Assembly (NCBI GenBank): GCA_902826485.1 | Contig: CADEEZ010000007.1 | Coordinates: forward strand, 52,365-88,626 | Source of the DNA: an uncultured Gammaproteobacteria bacterium | Lineage (GTDB): Bacteria > Pseudomonadota > Gammaproteobacteria > Berkiellales > Berkiellaceae | DNA: 36,262 nucleotides | Direction: 5' to 3' | Notes under the pieces: model-generated | Seen by the model: the letters and a program-made list of their open reading frames with translations, nothing else | Databases searched by the model: none | Told to the model about the DNA's origin: nothing | Shown here: in pieces, positions 24,286 to 35,005 of the stretch | Position numbering within the stretch: the first letter of the stretch is position 1 | Layout: the number at the start of each line of letters is the position of its first letter | Made by a program: the position numbers and the translations under genes

Positions 24286-24600
24286 CTACCTAAACTTAGA
24301 AAATAATTCATCTACTCTTTTCTTGTCATCAGGTGACAATTTAGCTGCTTCTTTCTTCCGTGCACTTTCTAAGCCCAGTTGCAAACACGAAAAATATGTC
24401 GTTAGACCTTCTCTTTGTTGAACAAGTCCTAATTCCTCTTTTTCTTTTTCATTTAAATGTTCATAGCTGTCTGCAGTGCTACTGTCATGCAATCTATTTG
24501 TGAGCTCCATTGATACTGCTGATATCACAATAATATCTTCTTGAACTTCCTGAAGGGCCTTTTCAATCACTTTAATGTTGGTACTATGATTATCTGCCAT
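24286..24600 (-). CDS. Small helical protein of unknown function
   Basis: A 104-residue, charged, almost wholly helical protein, starting MADNHSTNIKVIEKAL and ending LSPDDKKRVDELFSKFR. Two amphipathic helices bracket a polar middle (HDSSTADSYEHLNEKEKEEL), and two cysteines are present in one short stretch. No signal peptide or membrane helix. Seven more residues are open upstream, but AAGGT eight bases before the internal ATG favours 24600. An inverted repeat (GTACCA/TGGTAC at 24266-24286) overlaps its stop and may end the transcript. It lies between the protease-like ankyrin gene and a second small gene. Function unknown. Confidence 0.65.
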   Translation of the reverse strand: MADNHSTNIKVIEKALQEVQEDIIVISAVSMELTNRLHDSSTADSYEHLNEKEKEELGLVQQREGLTTYFSCLQLGLESARKKEAAKLSPDDKKRVDELFSKFR

Positions 24601-24674
24601 TTTTCTTACCTTTATACTCATAAATTATTAAAATAGCGAGTCTAACATAAGGCAATAGCTTTCTAAAAAAAAAC

Positions 24675-24712
24675 CCGATGAATGGTAGCATAAACCGATG
24701 AATGGTAGCATA
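24675..24712. repeat. Two-copy 20-bp tandem repeat
   Basis: CCGATGAATGGTAGCATA occurs twice in direct tandem, separated by AA (period 20), just downstream of the stop of the 93-residue gene. The copies are identical, so the duplication is recent or maintained. It could be a binding site or a replication-slippage product. Confidence 0.8.
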
Positions 24713-24717
24713 ATTAC

Positions 24718-24999
24718 CTAAAAGGGCGTAGGTGTAAATACACTTTGAATAGCTGGTTTGTTGGTCTTACTTAAGATAATAAGCGGATCCTCAATATTGC
24801 CGGATTTTTTATTTGGCGGCACATACTGCACTAAACGAACAGGTTGATTCAGCATAGAAACAACATAAGTTTGATCAAGCGGATCATAAGGATCTTCTTC
24901 TTTAAGAAGATTTGCACAGCATGAAAAAAAACCACAAAATATTTTATCTAACTCATGACTCATATTATCATTACATAAATAATCTTGATCTGAATCCAT
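24718..24999 (-). CDS. Small cysteine-containing protein downstream of serS
   Basis: A 93-residue protein starting MDSDQDYLCNDN, with a Cys-rich stretch (IFCGFFSCCANLL) and a proline-rich C-terminal half. There is no signal peptide or recognised domain. AGGA lies nine bases before the ATG. An open extension of ten residues reaches into the serS stop region but lacks its own site. The start is 20 bases after the serS stop on the same strand, so it may be read from the serS transcript. Nothing indicates function; the C-x3-CC pattern could bind metal or be acylated, which is speculation. Confidence 0.6.
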   Translation of the reverse strand: MDSDQDYLCNDNMSHELDKIFCGFFSCCANLLKEEDPYDPLDQTYVVSMLNQPVRLVQYVPPNKKSGNIEDPLIILSKTNKPAIQSVFTPTPF

Positions 25000-25018
25000 T
25001 TTTAATATCCTACTTAAT

Positions 25019-26356
<1,338 letters not shown>

Positions 26357-27013
26357 TTATTGATTTGATTTAATCACATCGGCATTTTTAGGTGGCGTAA
26401 ACATAAAGGTATTTTTGTCTATCGCCCCATTTAAAGTCACCGCATTGTATTGAGTCCAAATAATTTGACCTAAAGGATCGGTCATTTCCATGGCAATTAA
26501 TTTTTTATTTTTAAACGCAATTTTGATTTCGTTAAATAAAGGATCTTGTTCTGTTGAGGTTAATAAAATACACGTATCATTGTCTATTTTACAACTTTTT
26601 GATTCTGCATATTGTGCTTTAAAATTATGTTTTAAAGCATCAGTAGAACCTGCTAATAAAGCGGCAGGCGAATTGGCTAAGGCTTTGTTCAAATCTTTTT
26701 TAGTAACTTGGTCTAATTCCATATCATAATGCCAAAGTACTTTGCCATCTGCCACCACTAACACGGGTTCGGGCTCTTCAATTTTCCAATAAAACTTACC
26801 TGGGCGAGATATTTTCACTTTGCCAGAAGACTCGGATACCATAGCGCCTTTTTTGTCTTTAATTCTTTGTTCAAAATCTGCCGAAAACGTATGGGTATCT
26901 TGCAATAAAATGGTTAATTCATCTATGGCTTCTTTAGATTTTGCCATGCTCAAAGCAGGGATGCATAATAAACATATTAGCGTGATTTTTTTAAGTAATT
27001 TACTTTTTAGCAT
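26357..27013 (-). CDS. lolA: Outer-membrane lipoprotein carrier LolA
   Basis: A 218-residue periplasmic chaperone that carries lipoproteins from the LolCDE complex to LolB. A Sec signal peptide is clear: basic start (MLKSKLLKK), hydrophobic core (ITLICLLCIPAL), cleavage after about SMA. The mature part fits LolA: TFSADFEQRIKD, SSGKVKISRPGKFYWKI, VVADGKVLWHYD and MEMTDPLGQIIWTQY. Length is typical. AGGAAAG lies eight bases before the ATG. It lies between ftsK (28 bases upstream) and serS. No LolB homologue is in the window. Confidence 0.96.
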   Translation of the reverse strand: MLKSKLLKKITLICLLCIPALSMAKSKEAIDELTILLQDTHTFSADFEQRIKDKKGAMVSESSGKVKISRPGKFYWKIEEPEPVLVVADGKVLWHYDMELDQVTKKDLNKALANSPAALLAGSTDALKHNFKAQYAESKSCKIDNDTCILLTSTEQDPLFNEIKIAFKNKKLIAMEMTDPLGQIIWTQYNAVTLNGAIDKNTFMFTPPKNADVIKSNQ

Positions 27014-27041
27014 GATAATCTTTCCTATTTATTTGAATCTA

Positions 27042-29624
27042 TTAATGATTATTCACCGGCGGTGGCGCAAGCACTTCGCGCGAACCATTTGATTGCATCT
27101 CACTTACAATCCCTTCTTTTTCCATTTGTTCTATCAGCCTGGCAGCGCGATTATACCCAATTTTTAATCGCCGCTGGACATTAGAAATAGACGCTTTACG
27201 ACATTCTGTGACGATTTTAACCGCCATATCATAAAATTCGTCATATTCCTGCTCTTCTTCTTCACCGCCGAAGCCACCACCTAGCAACATATTGCCCGAT
27301 TCAGTCACCAAATTTTCGATATAATCCGGTGGGCCGAAAGACCGTAAACATTCATTAACACGATGCACTTCATCATCGGCCACAAAAGCCCCATGCACGC
27401 GAACAGGTATTCCTGCCCCTGGGGGTAAATATAACATATCCCCATGCCCTAGCAATTGCTCAGCCCCTGACTGGTCTAAAATGGTTCTGGAATCGATTCG
27501 AGAAGAAACCTGAAAGCCAATACGCGTTGGTACGTTGGCTTTAATTAACCCCGTTATCACATCCACCGAAGGCCGCTGAGTGGCCAATATTAAGTGTATG
27601 CCTGCAGCACGTGCTTTTTGTGCAATACGGGTAATCAATTCTTCAACCTTTTTGCCTACCACCATAATCATATCTGCAAATTCGTCTACTAATACGACAA
27701 TATAAGGTAGCTTGCTTAAATAGGCGTCTTTGTCTTCTTCTTTGGGATTTTCTGGGTCAATATCTTCTTCTTTTAAGGTATTCGAACGCGGTTTGAGCGG
27801 ATTACGAATGGGCTTACCCGCAGCAATCGCGGCTTCAATTTTTTCATTATAACCCCCAAGGTTTCTTACCCCCATGGCTGCCATTAATTTGTAACGGCGT
27901 TCCATTTCGGCCACACACCAGCGAAGGGCGTTAGCTGCATCCTTCATATCGGTTACAACGGGGGTTAATAAATGGGGGATGCCATCGTATACGGATAATT
28001 CGAGCATTTTAGGATCGATTAAAATCATTTTGACATCTTCAGGGCTGGCTTTAAATAAAATGCTTAATAACATCGCATTCAACCCAACCGATTTACCTGA
28101 ACCGGTGGTACCTGCCACTAATAAATGCGGCATTTTGCCTAAATCAACCACCATAGGCCTGCCGGCAATGTCTTTACCCAACGCCATGGTTAAGGGCGAT
28201 TTAGCATCTTGATAAACGCTTGAACTTAATATTTCTCTTAACCGAACAATTTCTCTGTCGGTGTTGGGTATTTCTAAGCCCACATAAGATTTACCGGGTA
28301 TCACTTCGACTACACGCACACTGATAACAGACAAGGCACGGGCTAAATCTTTCACCAAACCACTTAAACGGCTTACTTTAACCCCCGCAGCAAGTTGTAA
28401 TTCAAAACGCGTAATCACCGGGCCAGGGTAAACGCCCATCACTTGAATTTTTATGCCAAACTCGAGTAAACGCTCTTCTAACTGCAGTGACATGTCTTTG
28501 ATTTGTTGACCGCTCATGCCCACTTTTTGTTTATTTAAATTTTCTTCTAGCAAATTAAGCGAAAGGGCTTTCATTTTTAAGGGCTTTTTAAATATTTTTG
28601 TGAGTGAAGTTTTAGGACTTTTATTACCCTGTTTTAAATCAGATTCGGTTTTAGAAATGATTTTATGCGTAAATAATTTTTCTGGAGAAATCGGCAATTC
28701 ATTTTGAATATCCATCGGTTTTTGCAAACTAAAAGATTCTTCTTCGGGGGCTTCTGTTTTCTGTGGTTTGGCTTCGTCTTCTAAACGATGAATCATGAGC
28801 GGCTTGGCAGTTTTTTGAGGTGATTTGCTCGTTTCTGCTTCAAAAAGGGTTTCTGTGTCATCAGACTCGACGTAGTCTGTTGTATTATCTTTTGATACAT
28901 TTGATAAAGACAGCCATTTGCTGACATTCATTTTGCTTTGAATGATTTTTAATGCCCCCAAAGCCACATAACCAAACTGCCCTGTTCGCGTAAATAAGCT
29001 CACCCAAGATAAGCCTGTAAACAAAGTTAAGCCTACGCTCCAAAGCGCAACAAACAAAACACACGAGCCCAGTAAATTAAAATGGGCAACCATTTGATAA
29101 CTGGCCCAATCTCCTACTACACCCCCTGCATGCATAGGCAAACTGGTTTTTTGACCCCACTTCATGGCGCACAAACCACAACTGGCGATAAGTAAACAAC
29201 TTAAACCAATGCTTCGAATAGACCACAAAAAAGGCTTAAATAATTTATGGTTTTTGGGGGCATCTGTTTTCACTTTATGTTGAAACAACATAACCGCTAA
29301 AAATAAAATAGCCATAGGAAATAAGTGTGATACATAGCCAAATAAAGAATAGGCTACATCCGCAATCCAGGCGCCTGTTTTGCCGGCGGCATTAAATACC
29401 GTGGGCCCCATTCCGGTGTGAGACCAACCCGGATCTTCAGGTTGATATGTCAGCAACGAAATAAATAAATAAGCGGCCAGTGCTGTGAGTAATATGCTGA
29501 GGCCTTCTTGAAGGCGTCTTTGTAATATACCAAGCTCAAATACCTGACTTGCTTTACTATTTTTGCCAGATTGACGACCAGTAGAGGTGTTTTTTTTTCT
29601 TTTAAGGGTTGCTTGCTTCTTCAT
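27042..29624 (-). CDS. ftsK: DNA translocase FtsK
   Basis: An 860-residue septal DNA pump that clears and aligns chromosome termini at division. Four hydrophobic segments anchor the N-terminus (about 40-215). A linker of roughly 150 residues rich in Lys, Glu and Pro is short compared with E. coli FtsK (1329 residues) and close to the Coxiella/Legionella type. The motor domain has Walker A GTTGSGKS (about 505-512) and Walker [13 protein letters not shown]. The C-terminal gamma domain is a winged helix ([22 protein letters not shown]) that reads KOPS sites. An upstream Met (29693) would overlap trxB; AAGGA before the internal ATG gives 29624. Divergent from trxB with 59 bases between. Confidence 0.96.
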   Translation of the reverse strand: MKKQATLKRKKNTSTGRQSGKNSKASQVFELGILQRRLQEGLSILLTALAAYLFISLLTYQPEDPGWSHTGMGPTVFNAAGKTGAWIADVAYSLFGYVSHLFPMAILFLAVMLFQHKVKTDAPKNHKLFKPFLWSIRSIGLSCLLIASCGLCAMKWGQKTSLPMHAGGVVGDWASYQMVAHFNLLGSCVLFVALWSVGLTLFTGLSWVSLFTRTGQFGYVALGALKIIQSKMNVSKWLSLSNVSKDNTTDYVESDDTETLFEAETSKSPQKTAKPLMIHRLEDEAKPQKTEAPEEESFSLQKPMDIQNELPISPEKLFTHKIISKTESDLKQGNKSPKTSLTKIFKKPLKMKALSLNLLEENLNKQKVGMSGQQIKDMSLQLEERLLEFGIKIQVMGVYPGPVITRFELQLAAGVKVSRLSGLVKDLARALSVISVRVVEVIPGKSYVGLEIPNTDREIVRLREILSSSVYQDAKSPLTMALGKDIAGRPMVVDLGKMPHLLVAGTTGSGKSVGLNAMLLSILFKASPEDVKMILIDPKMLELSVYDGIPHLLTPVVTDMKDAANALRWCVAEMERRYKLMAAMGVRNLGGYNEKIEAAIAAGKPIRNPLKPRSNTLKEEDIDPENPKEEDKDAYLSKLPYIVVLVDEFADMIMVVGKKVEELITRIAQKARAAGIHLILATQRPSVDVITGLIKANVPTRIGFQVSSRIDSRTILDQSGAEQLLGHGDMLYLPPGAGIPVRVHGAFVADDEVHRVNECLRSFGPPDYIENLVTESGNMLLGGGFGGEEEEQEYDEFYDMAVKIVTECRKASISNVQRRLKIGYNRAARLIEQMEKEGIVSEMQSNGSREVLAPPPVNNH

Positions 29625-29662
29625 GCGACAGAAATCCTTGTATACTGTTACCGCTATTTTAG

Positions 29663-30646
<984 letters not shown>

Positions 30647-30669
30647 ATTTAAATAAAAACGTAGACTCT

Positions 30670-30750
30670 GGCCGGCACAGAGGCCGGCCACTACAAGTTT
30701 TTTTGCCAAATCGGTGCGGTGATTTGTAGTGGCCGGCCTTCGTGCCGGCC
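30670..30750. repeat. REPIN-like inverted doublet 1
   Basis: Two 27-base arms (30670-30696 and 30724-30750) are inverted copies differing at two positions. Each arm has its own inner hairpin (GGCCGGC...GCCGGCC). A 27-base spacer separates them. This is the organisation of REP doublets mobilised in trans by RAYT transposases. It lies between trxB and aat and may also end the trxB transcript. Confidence 0.75.
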
Positions 30751-30800
30751 AAGATTTTAGTGATTGATAAAACCATTAAACATACATATTAGGTAATAAA

Positions 30801-31481
30801 TTGTTTGAATTTCCCGACCCTGAGTCAGCCTTAACTGAGCCGAATGGCTTGTTGGCAATTGGGGGGGATTTATCTGCCGAAACCTTATTATCTGCTTATA
30901 AGCAAGGCATTTTCCCCTGGTATAGTACGGGTGAGCCCATTATGTGGTGGAGCCCCGATCCCAGATTAATTTTAAATTTTGCTGATTTTAAAATTTCTAA
31001 AAGCCTTCAAAAAACCTTAAATAAAAAAAACTTTAGTGTTAGCTGTGACTTTGCTTTTGAACAAGTGATTAATCATTGCGCTCACCTTCCTTCTCGTGAA
31101 AATAAAACCTGGATTACCGACGATATGATCCAAGCGTATGTAAATTTACATCAGCTGGGCATCGCTCACAGTATCGAAGTTTGGCAAGGTAAACCTAATC
31201 AAAGTGAATTAATAGGGGGCTTATATGGCTTATCAATTGGTCAGGCATTTTTTGGAGAATCGATGTTTAGCACTCAAACAGATGCCTCCAAAATAGCCTT
31301 GTATTATTTAATCCGGTTTTTATCAAAATATCATTTCACTTGGGTAGACTGCCAAGTGCCTTCAGAGCATTTAATGTCGTTAGGCGCAAAAACGATGCCT
31401 CGTATCGAATTTTTAAGTTTACTCAAACAAACACTTGCACTGCCTCCTGAAAAGGTAGTTTGGAAGAACATCATAACTTAA
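30801..31481 (+). CDS. aat: Leucyl/phenylalanyl-tRNA--protein transferase
   Basis: A 226-residue enzyme that adds Leu or Phe to proteins with N-terminal Arg or Lys, marking them for ClpS/ClpAP. Family blocks are complete: FPDPESALTEPNGLLAIGGDLS, YKQGIFPWYS, MWWSPDPR, the GLYGLSIGQAFFGESMFS core, and TWVDCQVPSEHLMSLGA. The start is TTG, with AGGT seven bases upstream; a longer N-terminus as in E. coli is not open with a better start. It lies downstream of trxB, with a REPIN-like doublet between. Confidence 0.96.
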   Translation: MFEFPDPESALTEPNGLLAIGGDLSAETLLSAYKQGIFPWYSTGEPIMWWSPDPRLILNFADFKISKSLQKTLNKKNFSVSCDFAFEQVINHCAHLPSRENKTWITDDMIQAYVNLHQLGIAHSIEVWQGKPNQSELIGGLYGLSIGQAFFGESMFSTQTDASKIALYYLIRFLSKYHFTWVDCQVPSEHLMSLGAKTMPRIEFLSLLKQTLALPPEKVVWKNIIT

Positions 31482-31626
31482 TGTTTATATAACCCCTTGT
31501 TTACCTCTTGCATGAACATTTGCATTCGAATGTCGTGAACAATAGCATGATTAAGCGGTATGTCACGAACCATACATAATAAAAGTGCCCTAAAATCTGA
31601 CAAACGGTAGGAATTAAAGGAGGAAA

Positions 31627-31644
31627 ATGGTATTAGTTACATAA
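31627..31644 (+). other. Five-codon mini-frame with strong Shine-Dalgarno
   Basis: AAAGGAGGAAA precedes ATG-GTA-TTA-GTT-ACA-TAA, 70 bases before the F-box/LRR gene. It may be a leader peptide, a decoy ribosome site or the remnant of a gene start. Nothing else in 31482-31714 looks coding. Confidence 0.25.
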
Positions 31645-31714
31645 CCCTCTGGGGTAAAATAGCTTCTTAACTGAAATTAATTTTACCGTCAATACAGTGT
31701 AGCGAGAAGTTAGC

Positions 31715-32983
31715 ATGGCTGATATCAATAACCCTGCCGATAATAACCTGAGTGCTTTTCTACCCACAGAAATAATCGCTTATATTGAAAGCCTTTTAAC
31801 TTTACCTGAGCTTGCTGGGTTTAAACAAACCTGTAAATTACTTAATAATATTGCTTCAGATGTACAATTTTTACAGCCCATGTATAACAGACTCTATGCT
31901 ATAGACCCTAGCTTACCTGCTTTATTAACACCAGCCACTGCGGTAATAGATTTTAATGCGGCTCTTTTAAAAATACGAAAAACTCAAAATGCCGAAGTTG
32001 AAAGTTTAAAACAACGTTATTCTGATCTCTTTACAATGGAAGGGCAAGAGGTTTTATCCTGTTATGCGCCAGAAACCATCGAAGCATTAGAACGAAAAGA
32101 GGCTTGGCTAGATATTTTCAATGCAAACATGATTGAAAGAGTCATTGAAAAGAATCCATTAAGTATAACTTTAAGTTTATCTGGTATGGGGATAACACGT
32201 ATCCCAATAGCAATGATAAAGATAGAAGCTAATCCTTACTATTGGGAAAGATTGCAAAATTTAGATTGTTCTAACAACAAAATCATGGCTCTAAATAATT
32301 TATCAGATTTAAAAGCGCTTCAGATTTTAGATTGCCAAGATAACAATTTAACAGCGCTAAACTTGTGCAACTTTCCGAATTTAACAACTTTAAACTGCGA
32401 TAAAAATAATATCGTTTTTCTAAGAATGCATAAATTACCCTCTTTTATAAATTTATCCTGCAATAAAAATAAAATTAGTGATCTAAACCTAACCACTTTG
32501 AGTACACTTCAATTTTTACAATGCAAAGAGAACAACATAACCAGCCTAAATTTAGAAAACTTAAGTATGCTTAACTCTGCAGATTTGGGGGATACTTGCT
32601 CATTTTTGCATCTTAATTTAAGCAATGCATCCAATGAAGTAAAAGAGAGATGGGGCCCTCTTGAAAAACGTTTGCTTTTTAATCAACTAGCCACTGCTAC
32701 TCCGGCAGAAGCTGAATTACTAATAAAAAGACTCGGCCACCGATATGATTATTTAAACTGTTTAGAACACCTAGGGGCAGATTATGCTAAAACCTCTTTT
32801 CAAGTTGATAGAAAAAAATCAGATGACGATTTTGATTTTTTAGAGGAGTTCAAAGATCTTTCCATTTCCACCCCATATGTGCCCTCTTTTACTGGACAGA
32901 CAAATATTGAAGTGCTAGTAAATTTAAATATACTTCATTCAGAGAATCAAAATGATGACGATGATTTATATTTCAGAATTTAA
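31715..32983 (+). CDS. F-box-like, leucine-rich-repeat protein; candidate effector
   Basis: A 422-residue protein. Residues about 15-58 fit an F-box: FLPTEIIAYIESLL, then LPELAGFKQTCKLLNNI. F-boxes bind Skp1 in eukaryotic SCF ubiquitin ligases, and several Legionella effectors use this mimicry. Five LRRs of 21 residues fill about 180-285 (consensus LxxLxCxxNxIxxLxLxxLxx; for example LQILDCQDNNLTALNL), forming the likely substrate-binding face. The C-terminus is acidic. No signal peptide is present. Together the parts suggest a host-directed substrate receptor, which is inference. A paralogue without the F-box follows 126 bases downstream. Confidence 0.85.
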   Translation: MADINNPADNNLSAFLPTEIIAYIESLLTLPELAGFKQTCKLLNNIASDVQFLQPMYNRLYAIDPSLPALLTPATAVIDFNAALLKIRKTQNAEVESLKQRYSDLFTMEGQEVLSCYAPETIEALERKEAWLDIFNANMIERVIEKNPLSITLSLSGMGITRIPIAMIKIEANPYYWERLQNLDCSNNKIMALNNLSDLKALQILDCQDNNLTALNLCNFPNLTTLNCDKNNIVFLRMHKLPSFINLSCNKNKISDLNLTTLSTLQFLQCKENNITSLNLENLSMLNSADLGDTCSFLHLNLSNASNEVKERWGPLEKRLLFNQLATATPAEAELLIKRLGHRYDYLNCLEHLGADYAKTSFQVDRKKSDDDFDFLEEFKDLSISTPYVPSFTGQTNIEVLVNLNILHSENQNDDDDLYFRI

Positions 32984-33109
32984 TTAAAACTTCCAATAAT
33001 TTTTTTGGAAAGAGATTGATGTAAAAACACTAAAATCCTGACAGAGAGTAGCTATTGATTTTTCAGTACAGTAATATCATTTTTATTTACTGAAAAGTGG
33101 GAGATTTAA

Positions 33110-34117
33110 ATGACTGACCTGAATAATGATATCAATATAGAAATGCTTATCACTCAATTATCGTATAACCGCCTTTGTGCTATAGATCCTAGTTTATCTA
33201 CTTTATTGTTATACCCGGCAACAGCAGATACCGACTTTAAAGAAACACTTCAAAAAATTTATGATCACCAAAAAATAGAATATGCACATTTACATAAATT
33301 TCATAGCCATTTATTTACGCCATCTGTAATGAAAGTTTTATCATTCGATACCGATCATTTACACACTGTCGAATCTTTAGAAAAAATAGATGCGGTGCTC
33401 AATACTCTAAATGCAACGATTATTCAGGGTGAAATTAACAAAAACCAAATGAGCGGAAGTTTAAATTTATCTGCTAAGGGTATTACGCGGATCCCATTCA
33501 ACCTATTAGAACAAAAAAATAACCCCCTTTATTGGGATACTTTAAGAAGCTTAGACTGCAGCAATAATTTTATAAGCAATTTAACTTTACCAAAGTTATC
33601 AGCACTTAACATTTTAATTTGCAACAATAATGTAATACAAATCATAAGAGGTTTAGAAGACTTACCATCGCTTCAATCATTCTCTTGCCAATATAACAAA
33701 ATAACAAATCTCAATCTGAATCCTTTAATTCAGCTTACAGAGCTAGATTGCTCTTACAATCTAATGTACATTTTAGAGTTAAAAGGCTTAACTTCGCTTA
33801 AAAATTTGCATTGCTACTCTCATGCAAAAATGCCTATGCGCTTTTTAAGTTTAAAAGGCTTAACCGCCCTTCATGATTTTCATTGTGATGCTCAGTGGTT
33901 ATTTGATTTGGATTTAGAAAATGTACCTCCTAAAATTAAAAATCGATATGAAAATTTTATCAGGGAAGTACAGGCAGCTGAAGCACCTGAACCTTCTATG
34001 ACTTTACAAGCACCTTCCGAATTATTCTTGCCGTGTTTTGATTCACCAAAGAAATCAAATCTTCTAACCATCGAAGATAAAGTTCTTAAGCCTATCCCTA
34101 AAAAGCCCTGCTTGTAA
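33110..34117 (+). CDS. Leucine-rich-repeat protein, paralogue lacking the F-box
   Basis: A 335-residue paralogue of the preceding gene. They align from YNRLCAIDPSLSTLL onward (YNRLYAIDPSLPALL in the first copy), through the KGITRIPFNLLE segment and the LRRs (LRSLDCSNNFISNLTL, LQSFSCQYNKITNLNL, LTELDCSYNLMYILEL). In place of about 45 residues of F-box there are about 18 short N-terminal residues. The C-terminus is different and shorter, ending with a basic tail. GGGAG lies seven bases before the ATG, so this is a normal gene rather than a fragment. It may retain target binding without Skp1 recruitment, an inference from domain loss. Confidence 0.85.
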   Translation: MTDLNNDINIEMLITQLSYNRLCAIDPSLSTLLLYPATADTDFKETLQKIYDHQKIEYAHLHKFHSHLFTPSVMKVLSFDTDHLHTVESLEKIDAVLNTLNATIIQGEINKNQMSGSLNLSAKGITRIPFNLLEQKNNPLYWDTLRSLDCSNNFISNLTLPKLSALNILICNNNVIQIIRGLEDLPSLQSFSCQYNKITNLNLNPLIQLTELDCSYNLMYILELKGLTSLKNLHCYSHAKMPMRFLSLKGLTALHDFHCDAQWLFDLDLENVPPKIKNRYENFIREVQAAEAPEPSMTLQAPSELFLPCFDSPKKSNLLTIEDKVLKPIPKKPCL

Positions 34118-34132
34118 GCCTTTATTGACAAA

Positions 34133-34176
34133 ACAGGCAGAAAACGAGTAGAGTTCTGCCTGTCCCCTTATAGGGG
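34133..34176 (+). terminator. Tandem hairpins between the LRR gene and the next peptide gene
   Basis: A perfect 10-bp stem ACAGGCAGAA/TTCTGCCTGT (34133-34163) is followed at once by CCCCTTATAGGGG (34164-34176). Sited 15 bases after the LRR stop and about 38 bases before the next ATG, they may end one transcript or structure the leader of the next. No T-run follows. Confidence 0.55.
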
Positions 34177-34214
34177 ATTGAAGGATTCAAAAAATAATAA
34201 CAAGGAGGCTCACC

Positions 34215-34484
34215 ATGGTTAATCTATTAACATCCCAACAAACTCAACTTATTTCGGGCGGCGAAATTGCCATCGATTTAGACGATCGTAATTTTATTAT
34301 GATACCCACTGATGGCATCCCTAAACCTTGCGCTCGGTCACTTGAATATGGCTTTAATGGCCTCATGGCTAAAGAACTTACCACCCCAGATGTGATTGCG
34401 GTAACCATGGTTTATGGTAAATGTACCCTAAGCGACTACCAGGTATTTATTAAAAATATTGAGTCTATTTTAGGCAAATCTTAG
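34215..34484 (+). CDS. Small protein with double-glycine leader (fifth in window)
   Basis: An 89-residue protein. The N-terminus MVNLLTSQQTQLISGG fits a double-glycine leader of 16 residues (Leu5 at -12, Gln9 at -8, Ile13 at -4, GG at 15-16), although Thr rather than Leu/Ile occupies -7. The mature part, 73 residues from EIAIDLDDR, has two cysteines (PKPCARS, YGKCTLS), is mixed alpha/beta in appearance and is not like the other four. A strong AAGGAGG lies seven bases before the ATG, and an intrinsic terminator follows, so it forms a single-gene transcript between the LRR pair and infA. Export by a peptidase-containing ABC transporter is inferred; no exporter is local. Confidence 0.7.
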   Translation: MVNLLTSQQTQLISGGEIAIDLDDRNFIMIPTDGIPKPCARSLEYGFNGLMAKELTTPDVIAVTMVYGKCTLSDYQVFIKNIESILGKS

Positions 34485-34497
34485 TTTAGTATTCAAC

Positions 34498-34531
34498 AAA
34501 GCCCAACAAAGTTTGATATTGGGCTTTTATT
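34498..34531 (+). terminator. Intrinsic terminator
   Basis: AAAGCCCA pairs with TGGGCTTT across a 14-base loop, and the stem runs into TTTTATT. It ends the transcript of the double-glycine gene and separates it from infA. Confidence 0.8.
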
Positions 34532-34594
34532 CTCTCGCTAAATTCGATAGCATGCGCATGTTAGAATAATTTTGGCTTGGAGAAAGTGATTTAA

Positions 34595-34867
34595 ATGGCT
34601 GCTAAAGAAGACCAGATTGAAATGGAAGGAACGGTAATCGATTCATTACCGAATACAACATTCAAAGTTGAGCTAGATAACAAACATGTTGTTAATGCCC
34701 ACATCTCAGGCAAAATGCGTAAAAATTATATTCGAATTTTGACTGGCGACAGAGTGACTGTTCAAATGACGCCCTATGACTTAACCAAGGGTAGAATTAT
34801 CTTTAGAAACCGCGATAAAGACAGCGGCCCTAGAAAAGCGGCGCCTGAAGAAAGTAGCAGCGAATAG
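34595..34867 (+). CDS. infA: Translation initiation factor IF-1
   Basis: A 90-residue IF-1, which occupies the ribosomal A site during initiation. The OB-fold core matches the family: [39 protein letters not shown] and [12 protein letters not shown]. Typical IF-1 is 72 residues; this one has about 18 extra C-terminal residues ([15 protein letters not shown] type), polar and disordered in character. GGAGA precedes the ATG. It lies after aat at a distance, in the order aat...infA seen in other gammaproteobacteria, but with the LRR pair and a peptide gene inserted between. Confidence 0.97.
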   Translation: MAAKEDQIEMEGTVIDSLPNTTFKVELDNKHVVNAHISGKMRKNYIRILTGDRVTVQMTPYDLTKGRIIFRNRDKDSGPRKAAPEESSSE

Positions 34868-34877
34868 ATCCCGATAA

Positions 34878-34974
34878 GGGACGACACGGAGGTCGTCCCC
34901 TACAAATTAGATTGTGCAAAAAAACAAGATTTTAAATAAAGGATTTACGTAGGGGACGGCCTCTGTGCCGTCCC
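34878..34974. repeat. REPIN-like inverted doublet 2
   Basis: Two 26-base arms (34878-34903 and 34949-34974) are inverted copies with three differences. Each arm carries an inner hairpin (GGGACG...CGTCCC) and ends in CCTAC/GTAGG. The spacer is 45 bases. The inner-hairpin sequence differs from doublet 1, so it is a separate subfamily with the same design. It lies between infA and the convergent ankyrin gene. Confidence 0.75.
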
Positions 34975-35005
34975 TAGTTAGCAGCCTTCCCCCATTTTTT
35001 TAAGA

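Noticed and set aside
24675..24712. CRISPR-like repeat
   Set aside because: Only two copies with a two-base gap and no spacers; no cas genes in the window.
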